A stretch of 64,000 nucleotides of DNA, taken from Zygnema cylindricum (taxonomy: Eukaryota > Streptophyta > Zygnematophyceae > Zygnematales > Zygnemataceae). The translations under genes were made by a program, and so were the position numbers. The stretch lies in the NCBI GenBank assembly GCA_037447655.1, contig JBBHKE010002847.1:31852-95851 (forward strand), given 5' to 3'. The notes under the pieces are model-generated. The model made no database searches and was not told the DNA's origin. It worked only from the letters and a program-made list of their open reading frames with translations. Every line of letters begins with the position of its first letter. The first letter of the stretch is position 1. This document shows, one piece after another, positions 10,959-19,850 of this stretch.

Positions 10959-11819
10959 CTATTTTTTCTGCTCCCTACCCCCATAGTTTCCGACTGGTTT
11001 CCGGGAATCCTTGTTCCTCCAATCGGTCGCTGTTGCCAAGGCTTGGCCACTCTTTCCTCCCCTTCGGATCTCAATCGTATTCTCTCGAACGAGAATCATC
11101 CCTACCACTGAGTTCCATATCCACCTTGAGTCCGGCAAGTCCTGCACACGGTTGACTATGTTCTCGAACTCATCAGGTAACTTCATTAGTAAACAGTTAA
11201 CTTTTTCTTTTTCACTAAAAACTTTACCCGCATTCTCTAGCTCCATGAAGAGTGTAGCAAGCTCATTGCAAAAATCCAACATATTTCCCCCTTTGTATAC
11301 ATACTCCTTAACTTTCTGATCAGCCAACTGTTGTTGCTGAATCGTACCACTTCGGTACATCTCTATGAGAGCCATCCAAAGATCGGATGCCCTCTCTACC
11401 TGCAAATGAGGACATGCAAGTCCTTGAGTGAGATGGCGTAGGATGAAGTGCTTTGCCGCCATATTGTTGAAGTCCCAGGTTTCAGTATCATTCTCCTCGT
11501 TCCTCGGAATAGGTGACATGAATGCTAAACCAGTTGCTATTGGTGTGGTCGCCTCCTTCTCCTTTCCTTTGTCCACCACCTCTCCTTCCTTTGTTTCCTC
11601 CGTTGAAGGTGAATCCTCTTTCCTGATGAATCTGCTTCCTCCAAACCCTGGAGGAATTCCAAGACTTGATGGACGCCCCAATCGTCCACTCACTATCCCC
11701 CAAAACCTTTTTTCGCATAGAGCTCCTATCATCATACTTTCCCAGTATATGAAGCCAGTTCCATTAAAGATTGGTACCCTAGAGGGTGGGCCCATAACCT
11801 GAAACTCTAAGACCTCCAT
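10959..11819 (-). CDS. gag: Copia Gag (capsid part), starting inside the 5' LTR
   Basis: 286 residues. The Met at 11,819 lies 20 nt inside the 5' LTR, and the frame runs through the primer-binding site, so residues 8-11 (VMGP) are encoded by it. An alternative start is the ATG within the primer-binding site (MGPPSRVPIFNG). Typical copia Gag features follow: a PIFNG..YWESM capsid start, HLTQGLACPHL, QLADQKVKEYVYKG, and a basic C-terminus. A UAG at 10,959-10,961 stops it just upstream of the CX2CX4HX4C zinc knuckle (CHFCKKPGHYMAEC), which remains in the same frame in the pol reading. Related copies lack a stop at this codon, so it is element-specific: either a null mutation or a readthrough site. 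A null mutation is more likely, because readthrough stops normally lie after nucleocapsid. Confidence 0.88.
   Translation of the reverse strand: MEVLEFQVMGPPSRVPIFNGTGFIYWESMMIGALCEKRFWGIVSGRLGRPSSLGIPPGFGGSRFIRKEDSPSTEETKEGEVVDKGKEKEATTPIATGLAFMSPIPRNEENDTETWDFNNMAAKHFILRHLTQGLACPHLQVERASDLWMALIEMYRSGTIQQQQLADQKVKEYVYKGGNMLDFCNELATLFMELENAGKVFSEKEKVNCLLMKLPDEFENIVNRVQDLPDSRWIWNSVVGMILVRENTIEIRRGGKSGQALATATDWRNKDSRKPVGNYGGREQKK
11785..11799 (-). promoter_or_regulatory. Primer-binding site, initiator tRNA-Met half type
   Basis: Immediately after the 5' LTR the minus strand reads GGTTATGGGCCCACC. This is complementary to the anticodon stem-loop of plant initiator tRNA-Met (GGUGGGCCCAUAACC), not to a tRNA 3' end. 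Drosophila copia is known to prime from such a 5' half fragment of the same tRNA. The site doubles as coding sequence for gag. Confidence 0.85.
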
Positions 11820-12848
11820 AAGTCCTCAGAGTGGACAGCTTCCAAGAAGCCTCTAGGATAATCCTGACCCCTTTGTGTTTAAGCAAAAATAACTGCCACC
11901 CTGGCAGACAAAAACTCTGACCAACTTCACCCCTGTGAAGACAAGACTCCCCTGAGTCGATAGCAAAAAGAATCTCTGAATTTGCTCCCCTGAGCAGTAA
12001 GTTATGGAGGGTCAAAGTTGACCTTTTGTACAGAAGCTCTCTGGGAGAGGGGGTCCTATCTTCTAATTTTTCTAAGTCCTATCTCTCTCACAGACTCTAT
12101 CTACTAATGTACGGAACCAATCAGAATTGAGTTCCGTACGCAAAAGTACAGCTGTCGGTGTATTTTATGTACGGATATTGTACGACATGGCCAAAATGTC
12201 GACACATGTCAAATCCGGATTCGGTGCCATAATCTCCGGAGATTCCACAATCCAACGGAATTTCGCCACGCGTCATCCGATGTGGCGATGGCCACAAACC
12301 GTCGAAATCTTCCTCCGCGATCTCGGCGCTAATCCCGGCCGTCCGATTAAATTCGGCTTTAATCGTAGCCGTAATAAATACATGCGCGGTATTTGTTTCA
12401 TTTACGAAACAAATGCGCGGTACTGATTTTTGTCCGTACCGTAAGTCGTACATTATATATTACTGGATCTATGTATCCCGTAATTCATTTCAGTTAAATG
12501 GTTTATCGCTTGTATACATATGTAAATAATTATCAAACTACATGCTAGGTAACACTACCGTTAGATTAAACGGCTAAGGCTACCGGCTACTTCGTGTCTG
12601 CCGGCCGGCAGGTACAAGGATCAAATCCTGCCGTCGGCACATACATTTTAATTAAATATATAAACCCTAATATAAAATTCCCGTAAACCTCAGGATAGCC
12701 AAGGTAGCCATGGCTCTAGCTTCCTCTCCAATTTCTCAGTGACTGCGACAAGTTTGAGAGTTGGAGAGAGAAGTTAGAGATAGACTGCCTCGACTTCTAT
12801 ATTTCTTTTCAGACCTAGAAAATACTAATAAAACCATTAGTTTCTACA
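11800..12848 (-). repeat. Element 1 5' LTR
   Basis: 1,049 bp with TG..CA ends, about eight mismatches from 6,399-7,447. Followed in window order by the TCAAA target duplication. It encodes the first codons of gag (11,819-11,800) and carries the antisense tRNA-like segment near 12,562-12,644. Confidence 0.96.
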
Positions 12849-12999
12849 TCAAACATCGACTCCCGATATTCGATACACAAATTTGATGACAAAATTTGAC
12901 GCGCACGTTAAGCATCGTAGAATAGTAAAATACGATACTTTCAAAAGTACTACTTTTATAAGTACTTCGATATTTGTAAACTTTTATTGAACTGTTGTT

Positions 13000-13175
13000 A
13001 GGAGGGGGAGACGGGGTGAGGGGAAGAGGATGAGAGTGGGAGGGTAGGAGGGTGGAGACGGAGAGTGAGAGGGAGAGGAAGAGGTAGAGGGGAGGGGGTT
13101 GCCCTCTCTTTCTCTATTTACAAGAGCGAGAGGGAGAGTGAGAGGGGGAGGTATTTCCTTTTCTCTCCCTCTCTC
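13000..13175. repeat. Purine-rich low-complexity tract
   Basis: GGGAGAGGGAGGAAGAG-type sequence interrupted once by a pyrimidine stretch near 13,101-13,117. It is compositional and non-coding. Confidence 0.85.
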
Positions 13176-13269
13176 CATGTATTTGAACTCATCTAGGTTC
13201 TTTTATGTTCACCCTGGTGTGCAAAAAAACACACACATTTTTGTACCAACCTTATAAAGTTACATCGCT

Positions 13270-13830
13270 TTTATAATTTTATTCGTTGTTGTTCAAATGG
13301 TGTGATTTTTTCATTTTTTTCCGATTTCTACGTATAATTCGTGACTTTTGAATCACAAAAAAACGCAAAAAAACGCGAAGAACTTTTTGCCCGGTAAACT
13401 GAACGGAAAATTTACAGAAACATACGTTATTTTACAGGAAATGTATGGTGTTTTACAGAAAATGTACGGATGTTCACAAAAAGATGCGTTGCACTTCTTA
13501 GTATTTTTTGTCCGTTAAACTGAACAGAAATTTTACGGAAAATGTACAGAATTTTACAGAAATGTACGGAATTTTACCGAAAATGTACGGACTTTTACAA
13601 AAAGAGACATTGCAGTGTTGCACCATTTGCGCGCGGTCAGTTTGAATTCTGTACCATCGTACGATTTTTTTTTACATGTACGGAATAGTATGGATACAAA
13701 ATCATTAACGATTTTAACAATTTTTTCAAATCGTTCAATGCGTTACTTACGTATAATTTGCGCATTTGAATCGTGGGTAAAATACTGTTTGAACAATTAT
13801 GATTTTATTCAAGAAAAATAAAATCGTTCA
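13270..13830. repeat. Dispersed repeat, copy 1 (partner at 59.9-60.4 kb)
   Basis: Shares with 59,890-60,445 the opening GTTGTTCAAAT..GATTTTTTC, the phrase TATAATTCGTGAC, the AAAAAAACGC repeats, CCGGTAAACTGAA, several TTTTACRGAAAATGTACGG units, and a closing ..AAATAC.GTTTGAACAA. The ends TTGTTCAAA and TTTGAACAA are inverted, so it is probably a TIR element of about 550 bp. No ORF. Confidence 0.6.
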
Positions 13831-14760
13831 AACACTCGCTTAAACGACATTCAGCCGTCAAAACTGCGTTAAACCGTTTAGACTGCGTTCAAACAGTTGT
13901 TTAAACAGCGTTCAACCGTTTAAACGTTCAATTTATTAAGCGCGGAGATGACAACACTGCAGTGGTACACATGCAAACATACCATTTCCTTTTTTTTTCT
14001 TTTTTTTTTAAGCGCTTAACTTGATTAGCATTTGGCAATCATCGCAAATAACCATAAAGTACCTTTGTGTAATTTAAAAATGTCAAAAAATTCTTAAAAA
14101 TTGCAATTTTTTTGAAGGAAATGAAGAAACAATGTCAGCCAAATGTTGGCCCTCATAAAAAAAATAAAAATTAAAAATAAATAGAGTTTCCTACTTCTAT
14201 CAGCTATTTTTAAACCCTATTTTAACTATTCTCAAATTTTCCTATGGCTAATTTTCCTAAGGTGCCCTAATCTACTTTCTAACCTCCTCCGACTAATTTT
14301 GACCGAAAAATTGAACAAAAAAATTGACTAAGATAATAAGAATTTCCTAATCAAAAAAGAAAAGAAAAATTGTTCTTTTCTTGAGTTCAAGGTATTGTCA
14401 AGACTGATTGACAGAATTCAACAGGTAAACAACCATCTTTCTGTTCCGTTCCGTTCCGTTCAGTTCAGTTCAGTTAAACAGCAATAGGAACCACTTTCCT
14501 TAAAACTTCTCTGCAAACCTGCATTACCTTCTCATAAAAAACTTTTCATTCTACTAGAACTAAGTAAAACTGAAGGGAAAAAGAGTTTTTTATTTTTTTT
14601 CCCGTTCAGTTTTTTTTTTTTCCAAAAGAATTGTGAAAAAGAAGCAAAAATAAATTAAAAAGAATAGGCTCCTCCTGCTATCAACGCTACCTGCCATAAT
14701 CACCCTTCCACTGACCCTTAGCCCTAATTCTCCATCTGACAGTCTCAAGCCTTCTTGCCA
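13831..14760. other. No gene seen; pentanucleotide repeat at 14,444-14,475
   Basis: AT-rich sequence with A- and T-runs and no supportable ORF. A (TTCCG)3(TTCAG)3-type microsatellite lies at 14,444-14,475. Confidence 0.6.
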
Positions 14761-14834
14761 CGTGTCAACTCTGCCACGTCATCACTCGTGATGCCCTCAA
14801 ACTCCTCCATCTCCAAAACTTGCAGCATCACTGC

Positions 14835-15222
14835 TGACGTCACTGAAAAAATCCCCGATGACGTGATCGCTGACGTCATCACTGGCATCCCGGACGAGGT
14901 CATAGCTGACGTCATACGTGACGTGACATGATGTCACCGATTCATCCATTGGCGCGACCTCCAGGCACGTATCCGTTCCATTGACGGATGACGTCACGTC
15001 ACGCTGAGGCACAGCCGTCCAGCTCTCCTTCCGTACAGATATGACGTCATCCAAACAGGCACAAGGAGTCCCTGACAGCCCTTTCTCATGAGCGTGACGT
15101 CACGGGTACACACGACAGGCGGCCCTTCCGTAAAAATCTGACGTCACGAGTAGACGGTAATACGGTATACGAGTGTACGGAATACATGTACCAGGCAGTC
15201 CATTTGTACGGATGTGACGTCA
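14835..15222. promoter_or_regulatory. Cluster of TGACGTCA palindromes (CRE/TGA-type bZIP sites)
   Basis: Eight perfect TGACGTCA palindromes at 14,835, 14,871, 14,907, 14,989, 15,042, 15,095, 15,139 and 15,215, plus TGACGTGA near 14,859 and 14,919. The right-hand ones sit in imperfect direct repeats (CCGTA..GAT.TGACGTCACGAG..CAGGC). TGACGTCA is a classical bZIP target. The cluster directly adjoins the 3' end of the minus-strand ORF at 15,220-15,549; the last site overlaps its stop codon. Whether it is an enhancer, a satellite-like repeat or a coding repeat (one frame gives DDV/DVS repeats) is open. Confidence 0.6.
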
Positions 15223-15549
15223 CGAGAATAAGCAGCAGGCGGCCAGCAGCATCAGCAGGAGGCCGGGGAAGAGGAGAATCTCGTAGGGGGGGGAGGGAAG
15301 GACGGGGAGGATGGGAGGTAATACGACAATCATAATAAATGGCGCCAGGACAAAAGCGAGGGAGTTCCAGGAGGCGTAGAGGTCGTAAAACGATTCGCCG
15401 ATTTGAGATTCGTTATTTGCTGACGTGGCAGGTACAGATTCTTCAAGGAGAGAAGCGAGGCTCGGAAACGCGCGCCTCTTTTGGTTAGGGTTAGGGTTAA
15501 GATTAGGGTTAGGGTTTTGGAGGTTTCGCCATGGCTGCCGGAATTCCAT
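15220..15549 (-). CDS. Candidate small host membrane protein, unknown function
   Basis: 109 residues from the Met at 15,549. I chose this Met because the upstream extension (Phe-rich, up to 15,717) is less protein-like and because AAACCCTA, a telo-box typical of plant 5' leaders, immediately precedes it. The N-terminus is an Asn-Pro repeat encoded by telomere-like CCCTAA units, followed by a polar stretch (SLASLLEESVP, NESQIGESFYDLY). Two strongly hydrophobic segments at about residues 63-79 and 92-108 fill the C-terminal half, ending CCLFS. No family is recognised. It is not retroelement-like and is the only ORF in the window with a host-gene look. It could be one exon of a longer gene or a chance ORF. 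Confidence 0.35.
   Translation of the reverse strand: MEFRQPWRNLQNPNPNLNPNPNQKRRAFPSLASLLEESVPATSANNESQIGESFYDLYASWNSLAFVLAPFIMIVVLPPILPVLPSPPYEILLFPGLLLMLLAACCLFS
15484..15514. repeat. Short interstitial telomere-like repeat (TTAGGG)
   Basis: Two pairs of TTAGGG units separated by TTAAGA. Four GGG runs make it a potential G-quadruplex. Read on the minus strand it encodes the Asn-Pro repeat of the candidate ORF. Confidence 0.8.
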
Positions 15550-15721
15550 TAGGGTTTGGTTGGGATTCGAGCTACGGAAGAGAGACGCTGCAGAGAAATT
15601 TGATGAAGCGAAAAAAAAAGTTAAAAACTTAAAAAAGTTTGAAAGCGATTGGTTGGCTGTCCGGTTCAAAAACTTGAATAATGTACTTTTCAAAAGATTA
15701 AAAAATGTACTTTTCAAATGA

Positions 15722-16627
15722 AAAATGTACTTTTCATTTTTTTTAAATGTACTTTTGTACTTTGGGAATTGATCGGCAGGAGGTTTGAAAAATTTACGCG
15801 TCTTCAGTTCCCTGGCAGCGCTTTTTAGGCTCCTTATGTACTGTACGGAATACGGTACGTTACGTTGTAAAGTGCGAAAACGAATGTATTTTATTTTTTG
15901 GGGATGTATTTGTATTATTATACGCGTATGTAAGTGTAAGATGTGTATAAATTACGGGAGACTTAAACTAGAGTTTCCGAACGATCGGCAAACAGGAAAC
16001 ATGTTCTTCGGCGGACAAAATTGCCGTACCCTCTATTGGTACGGCCAATTTTAAGGCACATGGTGCAACTAGTGACAGAGTCAAACTGTCAGAGACTGCA
16101 TTCAATGAAGATTGGTGCCACGACGCACAAAACGACAGAAGTGTAGAAATAAACGACTTGGCGTGTGCAGTCAGAATGTCGGCATGTGAGCTGGCACCGA
16201 ACGCTTTCGTAAATGAAAGAAACATCACATGGCGAGGAACGAAGCGTGCCACATGGCGCGAGGCGGTGTCCGGTGTCTTTTCCTGAGAAACCGCCGCCAA
16301 TCGTGTTAGACCATCCGCCAGGAGAGAATCTGGATTCGAATCTCGCATCAGGACTCAGAACGTCGTTATCCTTCGCGAAAAAGGAATCTCCATTTTTTGA
16401 ACAAACAGTTAAGGCGCCTCCCTATGCACTGAGTTTGCCAATCTCTTTGTCGTTTTCTTGCATATTGGATACCGCAGCCGCAGAATCTAAATTCTGCAAG
16501 GAACGCGAAGTTTCAGAGGAAACATGACACGTTGACAAGTCATAACTTCACTTTTACGCTTCTATTTCCTTGTCGCGTTCTTTTTTCTTAATCGGAAACC
16601 GTACACGGCAGCCTACGATATAGCCAA
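15722..16627. other. No gene seen
   Basis: About 900 bp with only short overlapping frames and no recognisable domain. GTAC-containing words such as TGTACTGTACGGAATACGGTACG are conspicuous near 15,838. Confidence 0.5.
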
Positions 16628-16848
16628 TACACCGCCAATCGCTATTAGCGTTGTGTACGCTAATCCCGTCCCGCTTTTTTTATTCTTTATTCTCAAATAG
16701 AATTATCCACAATATTTAAAAAAAGCCCTAATTCCTAATTAGAGTAATCGATTTCTTCCAAAATTTCCAAATTCCCAATTAGCGTACACCATGCTAAATA
16801 ATAGTATACGCTAATCAAACGTACACGCTAATAGCGATTGGCGGTGTA
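16628..16848. mobile_element. MITE family 2, copy a
   Basis: TA-CACCGCCAATCGCTATTAGCG at the left and its inverted complement CGCTAATAGCGATTGGCGGTG-TA at the right, about 220 bp. Non-coding. The TA target suggests a Tc1/mariner-type origin, and the termini resemble MITE family 1 (CACCG..ATCGCTATTAG). The right TA is shared with the next MITE. Confidence 0.88.
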
Positions 16849-17116
16849 GTTCAAAGTAGGTGAAAGTAGGCCCATACAATATGCCTACTGTACGCAAAAC
16901 ATACCATATGACCTTAAGATCCATATTGTATTCGGACCTATTCGGACCAATTAAAACATTCGGACCAAAAAAAAATTACAACACCGTCAGATTCGGACGA
17001 TCGGACGGTCGCTGATAAAAGTAGCGATCTAAGAAGATCGCATGAAAAGCCCATAACACAACTTACGATAAAGGCGCCGACCAAAGGCCTACCATAAAAC
17101 GCCTACTTTTGAACTA
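16847..17116. mobile_element. MITE family 3, copy a
   Basis: TA-GTTCAAAGTAGG at the left and CCTACTTTTGAAC-TA at the right (the junction at 17,102-17,116), about 270 bp. It contains the AGATCGCATGAAAAGCCCATAAC segment shared with copies at 33,928-34,227 and 57,441-57,742. It starts on the TA that ends the preceding MITE. Confidence 0.88.
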
Positions 17117-17307
17117 TGATATAGCCTTAATCCACGTCACTCGACTAAATCATGAAATATACCGGAAATGGACCCCGATCGCATATGCCAATCAAATAAA
17201 ATATAATAATATGTAATAATATGTAATAATATGTTAAAATATCATTTCACATAGGAACTCGACCGATTTACCAAAATCTTGGATACCGACAAAAACTTGG
17301 AAGAAGC

Positions 17308-17851
17308 TACACCGCCAATCGTTATTAGCGTGTAAGTATTTTTAGCGTATACAAATAATTACCGTTGTGTACGCTATTTAAGAATTTGAAAATTTTGGAA
17401 AAAATCATACATTCTAATTGTTTGGTTATGGTAATTTGGATCTTTGAAAAAAAAAATGTCGGTCGCAAACATGCTTATACTAATATAGGTCTCCGTACAC
17501 AATCTGACAAATCGTACACAAATCGTACATTCACACAGTCGAAACGCGGCTGTCGGTCGAATATGTGCGAGCGGGATTTTTTACGACCTGGATTTTTTTC
17601 TTTTGTAGAACGCACATTCTCATGCGTCCACGGTTTCTAAAACTAATATATTGTACTTTTTAACTTAAAAAGGTACATTTATGTACGGTCTAACACTGAC
17701 CGTATACCACTCTATTTAAGAGACAACGTACTGAAAATAACCCTAAATAGAATAAAGAAAAAAATAGAATGAACTACACTAATGGAGAATAAAAAAAAAA
17801 AAAGGCGGGACGGAATTAGCATACACAACGCTAATAACGATTGGCGGTGTA
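17308..17851. mobile_element. MITE family 2, longer copy b
   Basis: TA-CACCGCCAATCGTTATTAGCG at the left and CGCTAATAACGATTGGCGGTG-TA at the right, about 540 bp. The interior is partly shared with copy a (GGCGGGACGG, AATAAAGAAAAAAATAGAA) but has extra sequence. The ORF at 17,365-17,640 within it has no recognisable domain. Confidence 0.75.
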
Positions 17852-17854
17852 CAG

Positions 17855-18063
17855 TACACCGTGAATCGCTATTAGGGTTAATGTTTTTTTTGCCATTTAA
17901 AACGTTTTTTCTTCGTACACACTTGTCGGATTATGAATTGAAAAGTAAGATTCTCAGCTTTCCGATTGTCGGTCTCCGTCTGAAAATCGGACAAATGTGT
18001 ACGGAGAAAAGATGTTTTATGTGGCGAAAAAAGATATTGACGCTAATAGCGATGCACGGTGCA
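17855..18063. mobile_element. MITE family 1, copy b
   Basis: TA-CACCGTGAATCGCTATTAG at the left and CGCTAATAGCGATGCACGGTG at the right, about 205 bp, starting four bases after the end of the preceding MITE. The right-hand TA has become CA. Confidence 0.82.
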
Positions 18064-18508
18064 GTTTTCGGGCTGCAATTTATAGTTGTGGGTATAATTT
18101 GGACTAGAACTGGAAGTAGGGTAAATATCCGACTCCAAGAATCCCCTCCAGTTGACGACAAAAAGCGGTCTCGGTTGCTGACGTGGCAATCGGATCTAAC
18201 GGTCAGATCTGCGGTCCTGGCCGGCACTTCATTTAACATCATGGACTTTTACCGTTTTCCACTAGGAAGGGAATTTCGGCGAAGAAAGCTGGAAAAAAGC
18301 GCACGAGCGAATGCCATAAAAGCACAGTGAGTAATGCTATATTTATTTTGTCGTTTTCGATAGAAATAAAGGAAGTCTGTTTCAAACAAAAGGCGGCAGA
18401 ACAAAAGGCGCACGCACAATAGATAGACAATATTGTTAGGGCGTGCTTCCATGTGAAACGTCAATTAGAAACAAGTTTTGTCGTGTTGTGAAGAATCTTT
18501 AGGTAAAG
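18064..18508. other. No gene seen between MITEs
   Basis: Short unconnected frames only. A GCTGACGTGGCA motif (bZIP-like) lies near 18,178. Confidence 0.5.
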
Positions 18509-18726
18509 TACACCGTGTATCGCTATTAGTGTTAATAATTTTTTCGCCACTTAAAACATTATTTATCCGTACACAATTGTCGGATTTTTAAATTTGAAAC
18601 CGCCAATCGGAAGCTGAGAATGCCCTCATTCAATCGCAAGCGTCAGATCCAAAATCGGATAAGTGTGTACGAAGAAAAGATGTTAAGAGACGAAAAAAAC
18701 ATTAACACTAATAGCGATTCACCCTA
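18509..18726. mobile_element. MITE family 1, copy c
   Basis: TA-CACCGTGTATCGCTATTAGTG at the left and the inverted arm CACTAATAGCGATTCACC-CTA at the right, about 215 bp. It abuts the next TIR element. Confidence 0.83.
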
Positions 18727-19214
18727 CACCCATTGGCAGTGGTCGCAAACGGTTAACCGAAACCGTAACCGACCGTTAACCGACTGCCCGCGTCGGATCC
18801 GGAACAGATTCGGGTGCCAAATTTGGGGGGCCGGGCGGATTCGGGCGGTTGATTCACAAATAAAAATAAATAAAATAGGTTAAAGTCGGGTAAGCAAAAA
18901 ACGAAAAAAAAATAAAAGTTTTGTACTGTCCATACTATCCAACATTATTGTACTTTCTACTCTTGGTATCGTGGAAGGTATAAGGGAAATGTACCATAAA
19001 TTTTGTACTTTTTCGGGTACGGGCGGGTACAGGTAGTCGCTAGAAATAGAGTTTCGGTTAACTTTCAATTTTGTAAACGCGTTTCGGGTAACGGTTGACA
19101 ATTTAGGAGCGTGACATAACCCGATGGGGCGTTAGGTACTAAGATTTTGAAAAAAAAAACGGTCGGTTTCGGTTACCTAAAATTTTGACTTTTGCGACCT
19201 TTGCCCATTGGTGT
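18726..19214. mobile_element. TIR element with ACACC..GGTCGCAAA ends
   Basis: The left end ACACCCATTGGCAGTGGTCGCAAA is mirrored at 19,188-19,214 by TTTGCGACCTTTGCCCATTGGTGT. Further inside, GGTTAACCGAAACCG and its complement also pair. About 490 bp and non-coding. A partial second copy is at 5,470-5,643. The superfamily is not assigned. Confidence 0.7.
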
Positions 19215-19850
19215 TATGCTCCGCCCTTTGAAGGATTTAGCGTCTAGACATGTAATTAATGTTGCGTATCGGCAAATTTCTTATCGCGGTAGGCTCGATA
19301 TTCAATATTCGATATTCAATACATGGAATATCGGAACATTAAGGGGCCAAACATATCGCTCCGGCACCAGCAAAAATATCGCGTTGTATTTGATGGGAGG
19401 TGGTATAACAGGATCTCCTACCTCTCAGAAAATCCCATTACTACAAACATTCCCAACCACACATTCCACACATTGGAAAATACACATCCACATTGGACAA
19501 CACTCACATAAGGATCAACTTTAAATTAGAAGAAGCTTTTGTCCACATAACATTAGCTTGGTCTCTTGCCCTCGTGGCTCAACCCTTCTTATTAAAGTGT
19601 TTTCCACTACCCTCCACTCTTAATAATTCTATCTCTTAACTACTAAAACACTATTTAGTTAGTAAGAGATTTCAATGCAAAATGCCTTTCCTCCAATTTG
19701 GTATTAATCGCTCAGGACCAAGATCAGCCGGAATTTCCACAAACTTTTCCCAAAGGAAAAGATGTCTACTCTCCTCTTACACTTCACTATTTATCCCTCA
19801 TCGCCCTGGACTAGCCAGGCCAGAGTCAAAGCTCCGTTTGAACAGGCTTA
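19215..19850. other. No gene seen upstream of Element 2
   Basis: No ORF with a recognisable domain. A small GATATTCAATATTCGATATTCAAT repeat lies near 19,298. This sequence abuts the truncated left LTR of Element 2 with no target duplication that I can see. Confidence 0.5.

Larger units (their letters stand above)
6399..12848 (-). mobile_element. Element 1: complete young Ty1/copia LTR retrotransposon
   Basis: Two 1,049-bp LTRs (6,399-7,447 and 11,800-12,848) start TG and end CA and are flanked by the 5-bp target duplication TCAAA at 6,394-6,398 and 12,849-12,853. I count about eight mismatches between the LTRs, so insertion is recent. The coding strand is minus, making the right-hand LTR the 5' LTR. 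Inside are a tRNA-half primer-binding site, gag, protease, integrase, reverse transcriptase, RNase H and a polypurine tract, in copia order. Gag and pol lie in one frame of 1,453 codons (11,819 to 7,461), interrupted by a single UAG at 10,959-10,961. It is the best-preserved element in the window and may be non-autonomous only through that codon. Confidence 0.97.

Noticed and set aside
14797-15054. 85-residue Asp/Val/Ser-rich ORF as a real gene
   Set aside because: The DDV/DVS repeats are simply the translation of clustered TGACGTCA palindromes; no independent coding evidence.
15484-15514. Telomere or chromosome end
   Set aside because: Only four to five imperfect TTAGGG units embedded in unrelated sequence; too short for a telomere.
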